DNA of 64,000 nt, taken from positions 59,447,619-59,511,618 of the forward strand of contig CM073596.1 in NCBI GenBank assembly GCA_037074705.1. The letters run 5' to 3'. A program made the translations under genes and the position numbers. This stretch comes from Zhengitettix transpicula. Its lineage: Eukaryota > Arthropoda > Insecta > Orthoptera > Tetrigidae. Below the pieces are notes generated by a model. It saw nothing but the letters and a program-made list of their open reading frames with translations, was not told the DNA's origin and did not search any database. The first letter of the stretch is position 1. The number at the start of each line of letters is the position of its first letter. Positions 45,325 through 56,234 of this stretch are shown here, in pieces.

Positions 45325-46535
45325 TAAATACAATCGACTGTGTGTCTGTGCCTGCATACAAAAATCTACACTCGTGCAGAAAATTTGACCATATTTTTTT
45401 TGTAACACGTGTTTCTTTCAAACAGGAAACAAATACTGGGGGGTGGGGTGGGGAGGTAAGCCATGGCTAACACCATTCGTGGCCGGGGGGGAAAAATTTT
45501 CAAATATCTTAAAGTGGACGTCAAAGGGTTTCAAAAAAATTATTTTTTAGGGTTCAATGAGATTGATAGTGTTTTTTCCGAATTTCTGTATATAATTGCT
45601 ACCCATTTCTGTATTGGAGGAAAAGCACCCTTACTGGTGGGGGAGGCGTTACACACAAATAACGAGAAAAAAAACCGTGGTTTGTGACAAACTTGGGGTT
45701 ATGGATATGGCTGAGTTTAATTATGAAATTCAACTTGCCGTTTAGCCTCCCGCGCCCCCAGGGACGGGGGTGGAAATTTTAAAACATACTTAAACAGCCG
45801 ATATTATCGTCCAGACAAACTGTTTACGGGGTCAATGAGATTGATGGATTATTATTTTTGTGTATATAATTTCTACCCATTTCTGTATTGGAGGAAAAGC
45901 ACCCTTACTGGTGGGGGAGGCGTTACACACAAATAACGAGAAAAAAACCGTGATTTGTGACAAACTTGGGGTTATGGATGTGGCTGAGGTTAATTATGAA
46001 ATTCAACTTGCTGTTTAGCCTCCCGCGCCCCCCAGAGACGGGGGTGGAAATTTTAAATCATATTTAAACAGCCGATATTATCGTCCAAACAAACTGTTTA
46101 CGGGGTCAATGAGATTGATAGATTATTATTTTTTGTGTATATAATTTCTACCCATTTCTGTATTGGAGGAAAAGCACCCTTACGGGTGGGGGAGGCGTTA
46201 CACACAAATAACGAGAAAAAAAACGTGATTGGTGACAAACTTGGGGTTATGGATGTGGCTGAGTTTAATTATGAAATTCAACTTGCCGTTTAGCCTCCCG
46301 CGGCCCCCAGAGACGGTGGTGGAAATTTTAATACATATTTTAACAGCCGATATTATTGTCCAAACAAACTGTTCACGGGGTCAATGAGTTTGATAGATTA
46401 TTTTCTCCAGATATTTTTGTGTATAATTTAAACCCCTTTCGGCATGGGGGTTGGTGTGCAAGGACGTTACATAATAATAAAGCAAAAATAACGGAGACTT
46501 GAGTCGCCGGGTTTAATTTTGCAACCCTAGTCACT
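45325..46535 (+). mobile_element. Family H Helitron-like element with a ~274-bp tandem array
   Basis: 5' phrase CTGTGCCTGCATACAAAAAT, then at least three successive body units. GCCGATATTAT(C/T)GTCC begins at 45797, 46071 and 46346, a 274-275 bp period. Each unit holds CTACCCATTTCTGTATTGG, GGGGGAGGCGTTACACACAA and TTGGGGTTATGGAT. The last unit differs (CCAGATATTTTTGTGTATAA, AACCCCTTTCGG) and is closer to the other family members. The end near 46535 reads CCCTAGTCACTAGATAG. No protein is encoded; the frame at 45463-45687 is incidental. Confidence 0.75.
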
Positions 46536-46849
46536 AGATAGTAAATTACGATGCAATCAAAAACGTTGCACTAGATTATAAATATTTCCTCGTACCAAAC
46601 GGTTTAGTCAAAGTAAAAAAAAAATCATTGAACGATGAAAGAATAGTGTAGTTATATTAAATGCATGTGAACAGTCCGATAAGTAAAGCAAAGGGAGAAG
46701 TCATTTAAAATTTTGAAGTTAAGGGATGATAATGCCTGTCCATGTATTTGACGAGTACAATTTGATAATATTTAATGTTTATGAATTTACTTTGTATCGT
46801 CTTATTAGATAATTCTCTACAATTTGAACTACTGTGTGAGTTACTAACA
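46536..46849. other. AT-rich spacer between Helitron-like elements
   Basis: Nothing recognised. Confidence 0.4.
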
Positions 46850-47125
46850 TTTTTTTTCCGTTTAAACCGTACATGAGCGGGGGTGGGGGTAGGGGAATTT
46901 TCAAATATGTTAAAAATATGAATAAAAATTCTTTGGGGGGTCAATGAGGTAGATAGTGTCCCTCCAGATATTTTTGTGTATAATTTCAACCCCTTTCGGA
47001 ATGGGAGCGGAGGGGGTGTTACTTAAAAATAACGCAAAATCAACCGAGATTGGAGTCAAATCCGGGGTTGTGGATGTTTCCGAGTTTAATTATGACAACC
47101 CGGGCAACGCTGGGCACCCAGGTAG
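46850..47125 (+). mobile_element. Family H Helitron-like element, 3' part
   Basis: One body unit (AGATATTTTTGTGTATAATT, CCGAGATTGGAGTCAAATCC, GAGTTTAATTATGACAA) followed by CCCGG-GCAACG-CTGGG, a stem-loop, and ACCCAGGTAG before T. Relative to the copy ending at 13492 the stem pairs differ but pairing is kept. The 5' end is missing. Confidence 0.75.
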
Positions 47126-47806
47126 TTGTTAATAAAATATGAGTGCTCACTGCAAAAAGATAGAAACACAATATTTCTCAAATTCTTCATCTGGTAGTTA
47201 AAGCGAACTCATGGTGGTCTTGGGGGTCAATGAAGGAATGCGTAGCACGATAGCGAAAGATGATATTATTCATGAGATATGAAGGACCAACAGAGTGCTG
47301 TCACGTCGACGAACGCACGCGTTACTTTACTAAAAAAACTGAACATTAGCATGATGGAGTTGATTTGGAAAGGCCGACTAAAAAAAAATTATTATTTTGG
47401 GAGTGCTCGATGGAACAAAAGCGACCGACCCGTGCACGAGGCAGTTGCAGAGATTGTTTCACTACCAGGAATAAAGCTTTCCAATTGATGTGTACCAGCT
47501 GTGTTGTGTAGTTTATTACATTACTATGTAGTGTATTTTAATAACCCACCCTGCCCCCCCCCCTCCCACACACACACACACACAAAGTGCGTGTCTGCAG
47601 ATTTTAATGGATCCAAATTTTCACAATAAATCACGTTTATTTCATGTCATAACTTTGGCTACACAATTGAACTTATAAATTTTCAGGCGATGGCTTTAGG
47701 TGTGTTTTTGAGAGAGAGAGAGACAGAGAGAGAGAGAGAGAATGAATGAGAGAGAAAGAGAGAGATAAAGAGAGAGAGAGAAAGAGAGGGAGGGAGAGAG
47801 AGCGGA

Positions 47807-47863
<57 letters not shown>

Positions 47864-49199
47864 TACTGGAACTTGGCCCAACTCAATGACGTAGTATATA
47901 CACAATTAACGTAATGAATTGATCAGTAAATATTATACATATATATATATATATGTAACTATTTATAATAAAAATTTAATAATATGCGTACAGTCAATTT
48001 AATAATATTTTTATGAGGGTTAGAAACATTTTCGAAAACGAGTTGACAATTAAGCAGATTATCGATTTCAATAAAGTCAGTAACTGTGTTTCTCCATCAC
48101 AAAACCTACTTTGTTACGAAATTACCAAAAGTTTGTTTTAAGTATAGATGTGTATGTATAGTTTATTGAGGGAACAATCAATATGACTAACAGAAGACTC
48201 TCAGAGAAAATAAATTGTCTTAATATTTAAGACAGTGACCAGTACTTCAACAAAGGAAGAGGTAATAAATTGAAAATAACCCCCTACTTAACCAATAATT
48301 CATTTAATTAAACGAAATTATATAAATAAAATTAATCAATATAAGCCAGAAAAAGATTACACTATAGTTGTTTATTTAACCGATAATTTAGAGAAATGTA
48401 AAAGAAAAAAAACTCGTGTCTAAATTCTAATCTTTCTTCATGAAAGTTAAGGCAATATAAAAAAAAATATGTAAACAACTCCGTCAGTCAAAACACGTAT
48501 CGTAACTTGCTCTGAGAGCAAAAATTACATTTATTAAAACATACACATCAATTCAGGTGCAATTTTACCTCGTTCGGCCACTTTTACACTCTTTAATTAT
48601 TTAATATCAGGCCTTGGTTTTCACTGATTCTACACTTCACTTTAAAATTTGCCAAGATTGTCTGTGTTCCGTTGATTTCGCCGCTCCACAATAATTTACC
48701 AATGTTATTCCGCAACAATTCCTCCACGAAGATTGTACAAAGTTCTATTTTGACGAAACTGGTATTATTTTACAATACATACACGTTACAATATCTCGGT
48801 GAATGTTTTACTCTGCTCAGGTTTATAAAGATTGTTCTCTGCAACGTTTTCACCGTCGGCCGCTTCTATTCTCCAATGATTCACCAACTTTATTATACTA
48901 TGCTCTGACCTCTGTACATTTAAGACCACAACGACCAACTGACTATGCTTTAGCGCGCGTAAACGCCATTCCGCGTTCTCAATAATAGGAACAGAGCTCA
49001 CCACTCATTGTCGCTCGGATCGCTCTCTCTATAATACAAACTTTTCTCTAAACAATTCAAATTTATTTCAAAACAATTAATTGATTAATTAATTGGCATT
49101 AATATATATATATATAAACTAGTCCCTTTCATAACAAAATGTTTCGTTAGTCTCCAACTATAATTAATCAATTGACAAATAAATTATCAGTACAGGCAA
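47126..49199. other. Non-coding stretch with a long GA microsatellite
   Basis: GA run at 47711-47860. 48640-49020 is GC-richer with short frames on both strands but no known family. On the minus strand, 49050-48998 reads a TATTATAG box and GCGACAATGAGTG/GTGAGC, which could be a first exon, but this is very weak. Confidence 0.4.
47711..47860. repeat. (GA)n imperfect microsatellite, about 150 bp
   Basis: Purine-only tract on the plus strand, nearly all GA with small interruptions. Both open frames across it on the minus strand are simple Ser/Leu repeats and not genes. Confidence 0.95.
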
Positions 49200-49330
49200 T
49201 ACGTCTAGAGAAATTTATTAAACCCCCCAAAAAAACTTTGGTTTGAATAGCAACGTTTCGTCGAGAATTTTGGGTCTTCTTCAGGCAATCATATCAAATA
49301 CAATTTTTGGAATTTAGGGGCGTCGTTAGT
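49200..49330 (-). mobile_element. Penelope-like terminal repeat fragment with hammerhead-like core
   Basis: The minus strand reads GCCTGAAGAAGACCC, then TTCTCGACGAAACGTTGC. CTGAAGA (49284-49278) and GAAACG (49259-49254) are spaced as in hammerhead cores of Penelope-like terminal repeats (CTGANGA - stem II - GAAAC). Stem II pairing is poor here, so it may be a decayed copy. Confidence 0.4.
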
Positions 49331-50588
49331 CAGTTGTTGTCGACTGCACGCTAAATATTTTTTTTCCTACATATTGGCTGTGCTGATTTTATCTGAAATC
49401 AAAGATAATTTACGAGAAGGTGTATAAATTTTGTATATTTAGAGAAGAGTTTAAATTTTCGTCTTTAAAAATAGCTTAATGTAATATCCTAAATGTCACG
49501 GTAAGGGCTGTTACCTTCCTTGTAGATTGAAGTCATTGTAATAGTCTCTAGTTTCATAACTGACGAAAAGGGGGTATTGTACGAGTCTTTCTTTCTCTCC
49601 CTCTCTCTCTCACACCTTTTCCAAGCTGTTTCCTTCGCGCAGTTGTGCCTTGCAGAGTTTATCGTAGCCGGGATTAATCTTCTGGTCTGCGGCAAGAGTA
49701 AAAGGCGCACTGTTGAAATTAAATGAATTTAAAATCCCGCCGGATTCCGGACGAGCTCTCTCCTGTTTAACTCCGTGGTAATTCATTCCGGATGGACGAA
49801 CGGCGAGGCGGATTTACGTAGAACATGTGCGCAGGTCTTCAGCTCCGCGTCGTCAGACACTTATGCAAAACTCGACCATCCTACAGGGGTTGCGGAGGAA
49901 GGGGGGGGGGGAGGCTCCACAACTTGTTGATAACAAGAGAGCATATGCTTTCTGTTTTACTCTCGCACGTTCCATGCTCTGGAATGTCTGACTGGAAAAA
50001 AAAAACCTTCTCTTTCCCTGCTTCCTTCTCAGTCCATTTTCTCTCTCTCTCTCTCTCTCTTTTTCTCTACCTTCAGAACAACTTTGCATATCTCGTAAGC
50101 TCAAGAAGAGAAAAAAGAAAATCTCTGTAAAAATAAATGCGTAAGACGAAGGAAGTACCTCTGAGATTATGAGAAATGGAGTTAAAACTTTCATTAGTGT
50201 GTATATACAGCAGTTCTTTTCTATTACTTAACATTGGAAGTGTCTTCTATTTTTTTGAAAGTACGCAACATCTTAATTCTAAATTCCCACATTTAGTTCT
50301 CTTTCGCGTGGGTTCATACGGAAAAATTTAACATTTTAGTTACAACTAGCCTTGTGTTGACGTCACACATAAAAAATAATGTGTGTGTGTGTATCTGTTA
50401 CTCCCGTTTTTGTTTTGTTTTTATTTTGATTTATTAGACAAAACTTTTATCTTACGATTATTTGTTGTTACATAAAATATTAGAGTATGTACAATTAAAA
50501 TTATGTACATAATTAACCTGGGTACGTGGCACTTAAGTTAATCCAGCAATTAACATAATTTTGCAAATTTTTTCTTGTATTTTAATTT
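49331..50588. other. Non-coding stretch
   Basis: GC-richer at 49720-49960, with a (TC)n run at about 50039-50061. Frames on both strands match no family known to me. Confidence 0.4.
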
Positions 50589-51745
50589 GGGTGTCTGAGG
50601 GGCCATACATTGTTGAGTTATGAAGGATCGCTGGTGATGTTGAAATTGATGGGATGGATGGAATGGGTGGGTGGGGTCTGCGGGTATGAGTATGGGGGTG
50701 GGTTAGCAAGTGCCATAGTGTTCTGAGGGGTTTGGGGTGGAAGATGAGATGGGTGTTTACTGGAATATTAATTGGGGAAAGGTTGCATACGTTGTTGGGT
50801 TATGAGGGCTCGCTGGTGATGGAGAATTTGATGGAATGGGTGGGTGGGTGGGTTCTGCGGGTATGAGGATGGGGGTGGGTTAGCAAGTGCCCGAGTGTTC
50901 TGAGGAGTGTTTGGGGGTGGAAGATGAGATGGGTGTTTACTGGAATATTAATTGGGGAAGGTTGCATACGTTGTTGGGTTATGAGGGTTCGCTGGTGATG
51001 TTGAATTTGATGGGATGGATGGAATGGGTGGGTTGGGTCTGCGGGTATGAGGATGGGGGTGGGTTAGGAGGTGCCAGAGTGATCTGAGGGGTTTGGGGTG
51101 GAAGATGAGATGCGTGTTTACTGGAATATTAATTGGGGAAGGTTGCATACGTTGTTGGGTTATGAGGGTTCGCTGGTGATGTTGAATTTGATGGAATGGG
51201 TGGGTGGTGTCTCCGGGTATGAGGATGGGGGTGGGTTAGGAGGTGTCAGAGTGTTCTGGGGGAAAGGATGAGGTCGACAGGGCGTTTTATCTTGAGGCGA
51301 CGTGCGTGTGCGGGGGTGGTGGAGGGTTGCTATGGAATTGCTGGATCGTGGTGTTAGGATGGTTGAGGGTGCTTTTGATTAAGGACGTTACGTATTTGGT
51401 GATTATTGAGTTGACTTGGGGAAGTTTAATGTTGTGGTGGATGATGGAATTTCTGAGGGTCCAGGGAGAGTTGGGGATGGTGCGAAGGATCATGTATTCT
51501 TTGGTTTGGATTCTGTCTGTTGCTCCCCATATGGATGAGGCGTAGGACCAGGTGGGTTGAATTATGGAGAGATGTACCACGCGTTTTGTACTGAGGGCGA
51601 GTGGGGATTTTCTGTTTAGGAGAGGATATAACGTTGTGAATTTAAGGTTAATTTTAGAGAGGAGGTGTTTAATGTGGGGTTTCCAAGAGAGTTTTGAATC
51701 GAAGAGGAGTCCTAGGTAGGTGGTTTCTGTTATTGTGTTACCCCC
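50589..51745 (-). pseudogene. Jockey-like LINE, C-terminal RT region and repeated 3' region
   Basis: The minus strand reads TETTYLGLLFDSKLSWKPHI (family: xKYLGVxLDxxLxWxxHI), then LSTKRVVHLSIIQPTWSYAS, IWGATDRIQTKEYM and LRTIPNSPWTLRNSIIHHN. This is the thumb/post-RT portion of Jockey-type LINEs. It stays in frame from about 51745 down to about 51290. RLKRKNALS-type sequence and four 3' units then follow. It starts abruptly at 51745, so the RT catalytic core is missing. The copy at 42781-43565 is in the opposite orientation, 7 kb away. Confidence 0.8.
50718..51250 (-). repeat. Tandem array of ~172-184 bp units in LINE 3' region
   Basis: The phrase GTG(T/A)TCTGAGG begins at 50718, 50895 and 51079, and GTGTTCTGGGG at 51251: spacings of 177, 184 and 172 bp. 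A partial unit (50589-50717) precedes. Each unit contains AGATGAGATGGGTGTTTACT, TTGCATACGTTGTTGGGTTA and GGGTATGAGGATGGGGGTGG. Confidence 0.9.
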
Positions 51746-51815
51746 GTGGAGAAAAATTTGACCAAATTTCGTACACGTGTTCTTTTAGAATCAGAAACAA
51801 ACACTGTGGGCTGAT
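51746..51815 (+). mobile_element. Family H Helitron-like short fragment
   Basis: GTGGAGAAAAATTTGACCAA, TTCGTACACGTGTTC and GAAACAAACACTGTGGG match the 5' region of family H only. Confidence 0.55.
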
Positions 51816-51938
51816 TTTAAAATAGTGGCACAAATTAAAACAAACATTTGTTTAAGTTTTTGCATGTAGAGTTCAGAGATTAACTCGTTTTAACTGAAAA
51901 ATAAGAGTGACTTTTTTTAATAGTGATTTAATTTGACT

Positions 51939-52430
51939 CTATATAAGACTTGCTAAATCCAGAATTCTTTTACTGTTTTGCCATGTGTGTTTACGACCAG
52001 TAGTTGCTGTGATACCGGGGCTGGCTTTGCAGAGTTCCACAGTTTGAATCAAATAGTCAGCTGCATTTGCTTTGATCCCGTTCACATTCCCAATTGCGGA
52101 ACAATTTGCTTTCAAAGATCTTCCAAAGGCACCAGTGTGTGAAATTGACGTGTGTTGAACGCGTCGCCACTCGTCACATCCGTCCTGTGATCGTGTCGAC
52201 GCAGTAGTAGTGGTGTCAAGTGTCATCAATTCTGGGTGGAAAACTTTGTCTACTGAGTTCTAATGATGAATATATTATCAGCATTGTTGCACACGTCTCC
52301 GTCGAAGCCACACTTGTGTGAAGAGTTCGGGAGAATAAAGCGGTACGCGTCCACAGATGTCGCGCCATGAGTGTGTTTTCGTTCGGACCAAAAAAGGTAG
52401 TTTTATTTTTTCCCAAAACTCGAAACATAT
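51939..52430 (-). other. Unrecognised open frames
   Basis: Two overlapping minus frames. The upstream one includes a Met-initiated MARHLWTRTALFSRTLHTSV (basic, like a mitochondrial presequence in texture). The downstream one includes SAIGNVNGIKANAADYLIQT and VELCKASPGI. Codon texture and GC content differ from the surrounding AT-rich DNA. No repeat in the window matches. It might be a decayed element, a pseudogene or exon material. I do not recognise a family. Confidence 0.25.
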
Positions 52431-52436
52431 AGTTGC

Positions 52437-52905
52437 ATAGGCAAAGGAGTAAGAGGGGGGGATGCGGAAAGGTAGAGAAAGGTAGCCAAGGGTTAACTAG
52501 CGGCCCCCGGGCTGTTTTAAGGATCCTACCCGGCATTCGCCTAAAAGTGATGCAGGGAAAACCCTAGAAAAACCTGCATCAGGTAGGTCGGGCATTTGGT
52601 ACTTGTCCCACGCCCTTCCGATTGCGGGAGAGGAGTTAGCGGTGGGGTCGCAGCTTTCCCCTCTCGGTGCCTTGACCGGTTTAGGAGGCAGCTGGCCGAC
52701 TATTTCAATGGGAATAGCGAACAACTCTTACCATATGCCCAAGGTCTGCGACCCCGGAACATACACCTCTCAGAACAGGCCCAGGTGCCTCGGCTTGTGG
52801 GAACCTTAGTTCAAACCCCAGAGAGATGTGAAGGCATCCCCAAAGGTAGCCTCCGCCAGAGCTCTCTGGGAAGGTTCACCTGCGAGAGAATTCTCTCGCA
52901 GGCTT
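52437..52905 (-). mobile_element. Family A retroposon
   Basis: Reverse orientation, from GGCAAAGGAGTAAGAGGGGG to CCTGCGAGAGAATTCTCTCG. Its head faces the head of the next copy (52958), only about 50 bp away. Has the CCAGAGCTCTCTGGGAAGG variant also seen at 30.7 kb. Confidence 0.9.
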
Positions 52906-52943
52906 TAACGTGGAGTGACATTTATTGAAATGGAATCCAAAAA

Positions 52944-53461
52944 TATATAGAAGAACGGCTCAGGGTGAAGGTCTGCGAGGACTATTCTCTCGCAGGCAAA
53001 ACCGTTTTTTAACTAAGGTTCCCACAAGACGAGGCACCCCGGCCTTTTTTGAGAGGTGTATGTTCCTGGGTCACAGACCTTGGGCATACGGTCAGAGTTG
53101 TTCGCTTTTTCCATTGGAACAGTCGGCCAGCTGCCTCCTAAACTGGTCGAGGCACGGAGAAGCTGCTTCCCCACAGCAAACTCCTCTCCCGCTATCGGAA
53201 GGGCGTGGGACAAGTACCCAATGCCCGACCTGCCTGATGCAGATTTTTCTAGGTTTTTCCCTGCATTACTTTTAGGCGAATGCCGGGTAGGATCCTTAAA
53301 ATATAGCCCGGGGGCCCCTAGTTAACCCTTGGCTACCTTCCTCTACCCTTCCGCATCCTCTTTTTCAAATGCCTTCCTGTGGTATTAAAGGGGAGTTGCC
53401 CAACGTGGATTACCCTCATGTAGCCTGTTACCCTAAGAAAAAAAATATATATAGAAGAACG
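52944..53461 (+). mobile_element. Family A retroposon with 14-bp TSD and fuller 5' end
   Basis: Perfect direct repeats TATATAGAAGAACG at 52944-52957 and 53448-53461 bound the insertion. The element therefore begins GCTCAGGGTGAAGGTCTGCG, 13-15 bases upstream of the head hairpin that starts most other copies. A segment after CGCAGGCAAAACC is deleted, joining the head directly to GTTTTTTAACTAAGG. Confidence 0.92.
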
Positions 53462-54172
53462 TAGACATTGTTTATTGAGTCTGAAAAATATATTGTTTCC
53501 CTTTCAATTATTATTGTATCAGAAAAAAATTTTGAAGCAAACCGGAACAAACGATTGAATCACTTATAATTCATAATTTGTCCAAATTTTGACGTTGAGA
53601 TCTTTTAAAAACACTGAATGAAGAATGTATTGTGATAGCCATCTTTGGGTCAATGTCAGAATTTCTGTTAATTTTCTAGCTCTATCGAACACTAATTTTT
53701 TTACTTAGGCAGAGATTGAACGTTACAGTTTTCCGCCCTTTAGCTGTTCCAACGTTTCGTTGGAAGCAAATTGAGTCATGGAGGTAAAAAAGAAAAGGAG
53801 CCAGAATATCTCGACGCTGGTGCGTAATTTAGCAGGCTTCGTGTCAGAGTCGTCTGGACTCGGTAATGGAAATAGAACATGAATTATTAGTAGTTACTGA
53901 GCTGTCTGGGTCTAGTGGGGTAAGGTCCAGGGGGGTTATGCATAATTTCTTAACCACACGTGGTAAAAAAATAAAACCTTCGAAATATCTCGGTCTTCAT
54001 CTCTCGTCGGAGAAATTTTTGCTTGATTTAGTAATTATATGGGACATTCGATACTCTTCTCCCAATGTATTCTTATGTCTCGTTGGCAATTGTATTAATC
54101 CTGATTCATTTTCAAATTGATGTTTTTTTTCCCCTTCAGCAGATATCTTCACATTTTAATACTGATTTGTAG
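53462..54172. other. Non-coding stretch
   Basis: Nothing recognised. Confidence 0.4.
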
Positions 54173-54727
54173 GAACCTCCGAGGGTTATTCGCTCGCTGA
54201 CAGAACCTTTTAAGGGTGACGGAAGGGTGGCCTACCTTAGGGGGCATGCCTTCTCTTCTCTCCGATTTTTGTACTAAGGATCCCACAAGCCGAGGCACCA
54301 CGACCTGTTTTTTTTTGGGAGGTGTATGTTCCGGGGGTGGTGGAGGGGGGAAGTCACAGACCCTGGGCATACGGCAAGAGTTGTTATCCATTCCCATTGG
54401 AACAGTCGACCAGCTGCCTCCTAAACTGGTCCAGGCACAGGGTGAAAGGAAAAAATGCTGCGTCCCTACAGTAAACACCCCTTTTCCGCCATTCAGGGAA
54501 GGGTGTGGGGCGAGTAACCAATGCCCGACCTACCTGATGCAGGTTTTTGTAAGGTTTTTTCCTGCATCACTTTTAGACAAATTGCTATAGCCTCTAGTTA
54601 ACCCTTGGCTACCTTTCTCTACCCTTCAGCATCCCCCCCCCGTGGTCAAATCCCATCCTATGCTATTAAAGGGGAGTTGCCACCACCATGTAGATTAACC
54701 TCATGTAGCCTGTTTCCCTAAAAAAAT
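54173..54727 (+). mobile_element. Family A retroposon, diverged
   Basis: CCTCCGAGGGTTATTCGCTC to CATGTAGCCTGTTTCCCT and A-tail. Small insertions occur (a T/G run and GGGGGTGGTGGAGGGGGG) and the CCGGGGGCC segment near 54590 is lost. Confidence 0.88.
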
Positions 54728-55452
54728 CATCTTAAACTTCTGTAATCTTAAGCTTATTTTTAATAATTATTATTTGAAATTATATAACAAATAAAATATT
54801 TATTTTAGAGAATATAGGTATGGGTGAGTCATTAATATCTAATATGAAAGTCTATAAATAAGTTGGAAGTTATTTTAACTTCAGATAACTTTTTCGGGGG
54901 GTTGGTACAGGAACCCCCGTGGGGGTTTACCCTATACCTCCCTCATCCAACTTCCACACACACACGCACACAGCGACGACAGCATCCTTTTCCGGCTGAT
55001 TAATGAACTCTAGCATCAGCGAATCTCTGACATTGATTGATTCCAGAGACGTGATGGGATTGGAACTCCTCCTAATACTCCCACCCCCGCAGGCTCTGTC
55101 TCGCTCTTCATTACAAGATTAAGGCCTTAGCTTCTGGGAAAAGGCCGTTTCGTCTCGTCTCGTTCTCAGAGTCTCCTCTGCGACTCTGGTCCGCCCGCCG
55201 CCCCCTCCAACCCCCCAATCCCAACCCCCGAGGGAAGCCAGATGCGGAGCAAAAATCATTATGACGTGTAATCCTGAAAGCATGTCAGCCTCGCTAAGAT
55301 CGCGGCTACGTCACGACCTTCACGGTTAATTCCGACTACTTCTCTTAAGAGCCAGAACGCAGTGGCCACCAGCCGCGAATCCTCAAATGTAATAATACCA
55401 TTCGAACTGAATATGAGATTTTTCACGAATTTTATAACAAGTTTATACAGAA
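54728..55452. other. Apparently unique DNA, GC-richer at 54900-55400
   Basis: No repeat of the window matches. It contains GAACCCCCGTGGGGGTTTAC, which can form a hairpin, and a C-rich tract. No gene recognised. Confidence 0.4.
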
Positions 55453-56234
55453 CTAGCCTTGCTGCCCGGCGTTGCCACGTGTACTTATTTATATAAACCC
55501 GAAAAAGTATTAAATTCTATATTAATCTTTAGAGAAGAAGTGATTTAACCTAAATCTAGCTGTTCTTAGCTCCGTACACACTTTCGACTGGTAGGCCATT
55601 AATTAAATAGCTGTAAAATACAATGAATTTTATTGCATCAGTCCCAACAAACATTCCTCCGAATTTCTTCTAAAATATACTCCTTGACTGTTGCAGGATA
55701 TAATTGACCCTCAGTCTTCAGATATTACGAAAGATTAAATTAGATAAAACTCTTAGCTAGATTCACAATGTAAACAAATAGTCGCCATATTGGAGTCACT
55801 TCATATGGCGACGAAAATTAACTTACATATTCCCTGCAAGGATCGTAAAGTATTTTGTATTGTTTTTTTTATCATCATTCGATGGAGTATTACTGGATAA
55901 AATTTTACTTTTCATTCAATGAAAATATTTCTGCTTTATTTAATTACGGAAAAGAAGGAACTATTTCCCCGTGTTCGTCGCGTAGTAACGTCTCTGTCTC
56001 TACCGCTCGCGTGACGTCATGACGCGCAGTAATACAAAACAAAATTATCACGTTTTTCAATTATAATTCTTTCCACATTTACTCTAGGGGTTTCTCATCT
56101 CCGAACTACCGTATCTCGAGTTTTGAAGAATATGCGTACAATTTTTTTTTGCAATCTGTCCACGCGTTTAAATTTATATAGAAATTAACGCAAATACATA
56201 CATACTAACATACGTCCTTTTTTAATTATATAGA
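55453..56234 (-). mobile_element. Family HB Helitron-like element with both ends
   Basis: On the minus strand it starts TCTATATAATTAAAAAAGGA after an A and ends GGCAACGCCGGGCAG then CAAGGCTAG before a T: 5'-TC...CTAG-3', A/T target. 782 bp, no coding capacity. It matches 1309-2281 in opposite orientation and contains one TGACGTCA-type site near 56014. It provides the intact ends that the 5'-kb copy lacks. Confidence 0.78.

Noticed and set aside
45797..46535. CRISPR-like array
   Set aside because: The 274-bp units are tandem and contiguous, without short repeats and unique spacers; they belong to a Helitron-like element in eukaryotic DNA.
47683..47905. Minus frames of Ser/Leu repeats
   Set aside because: Direct translation of the GA/TC microsatellite.
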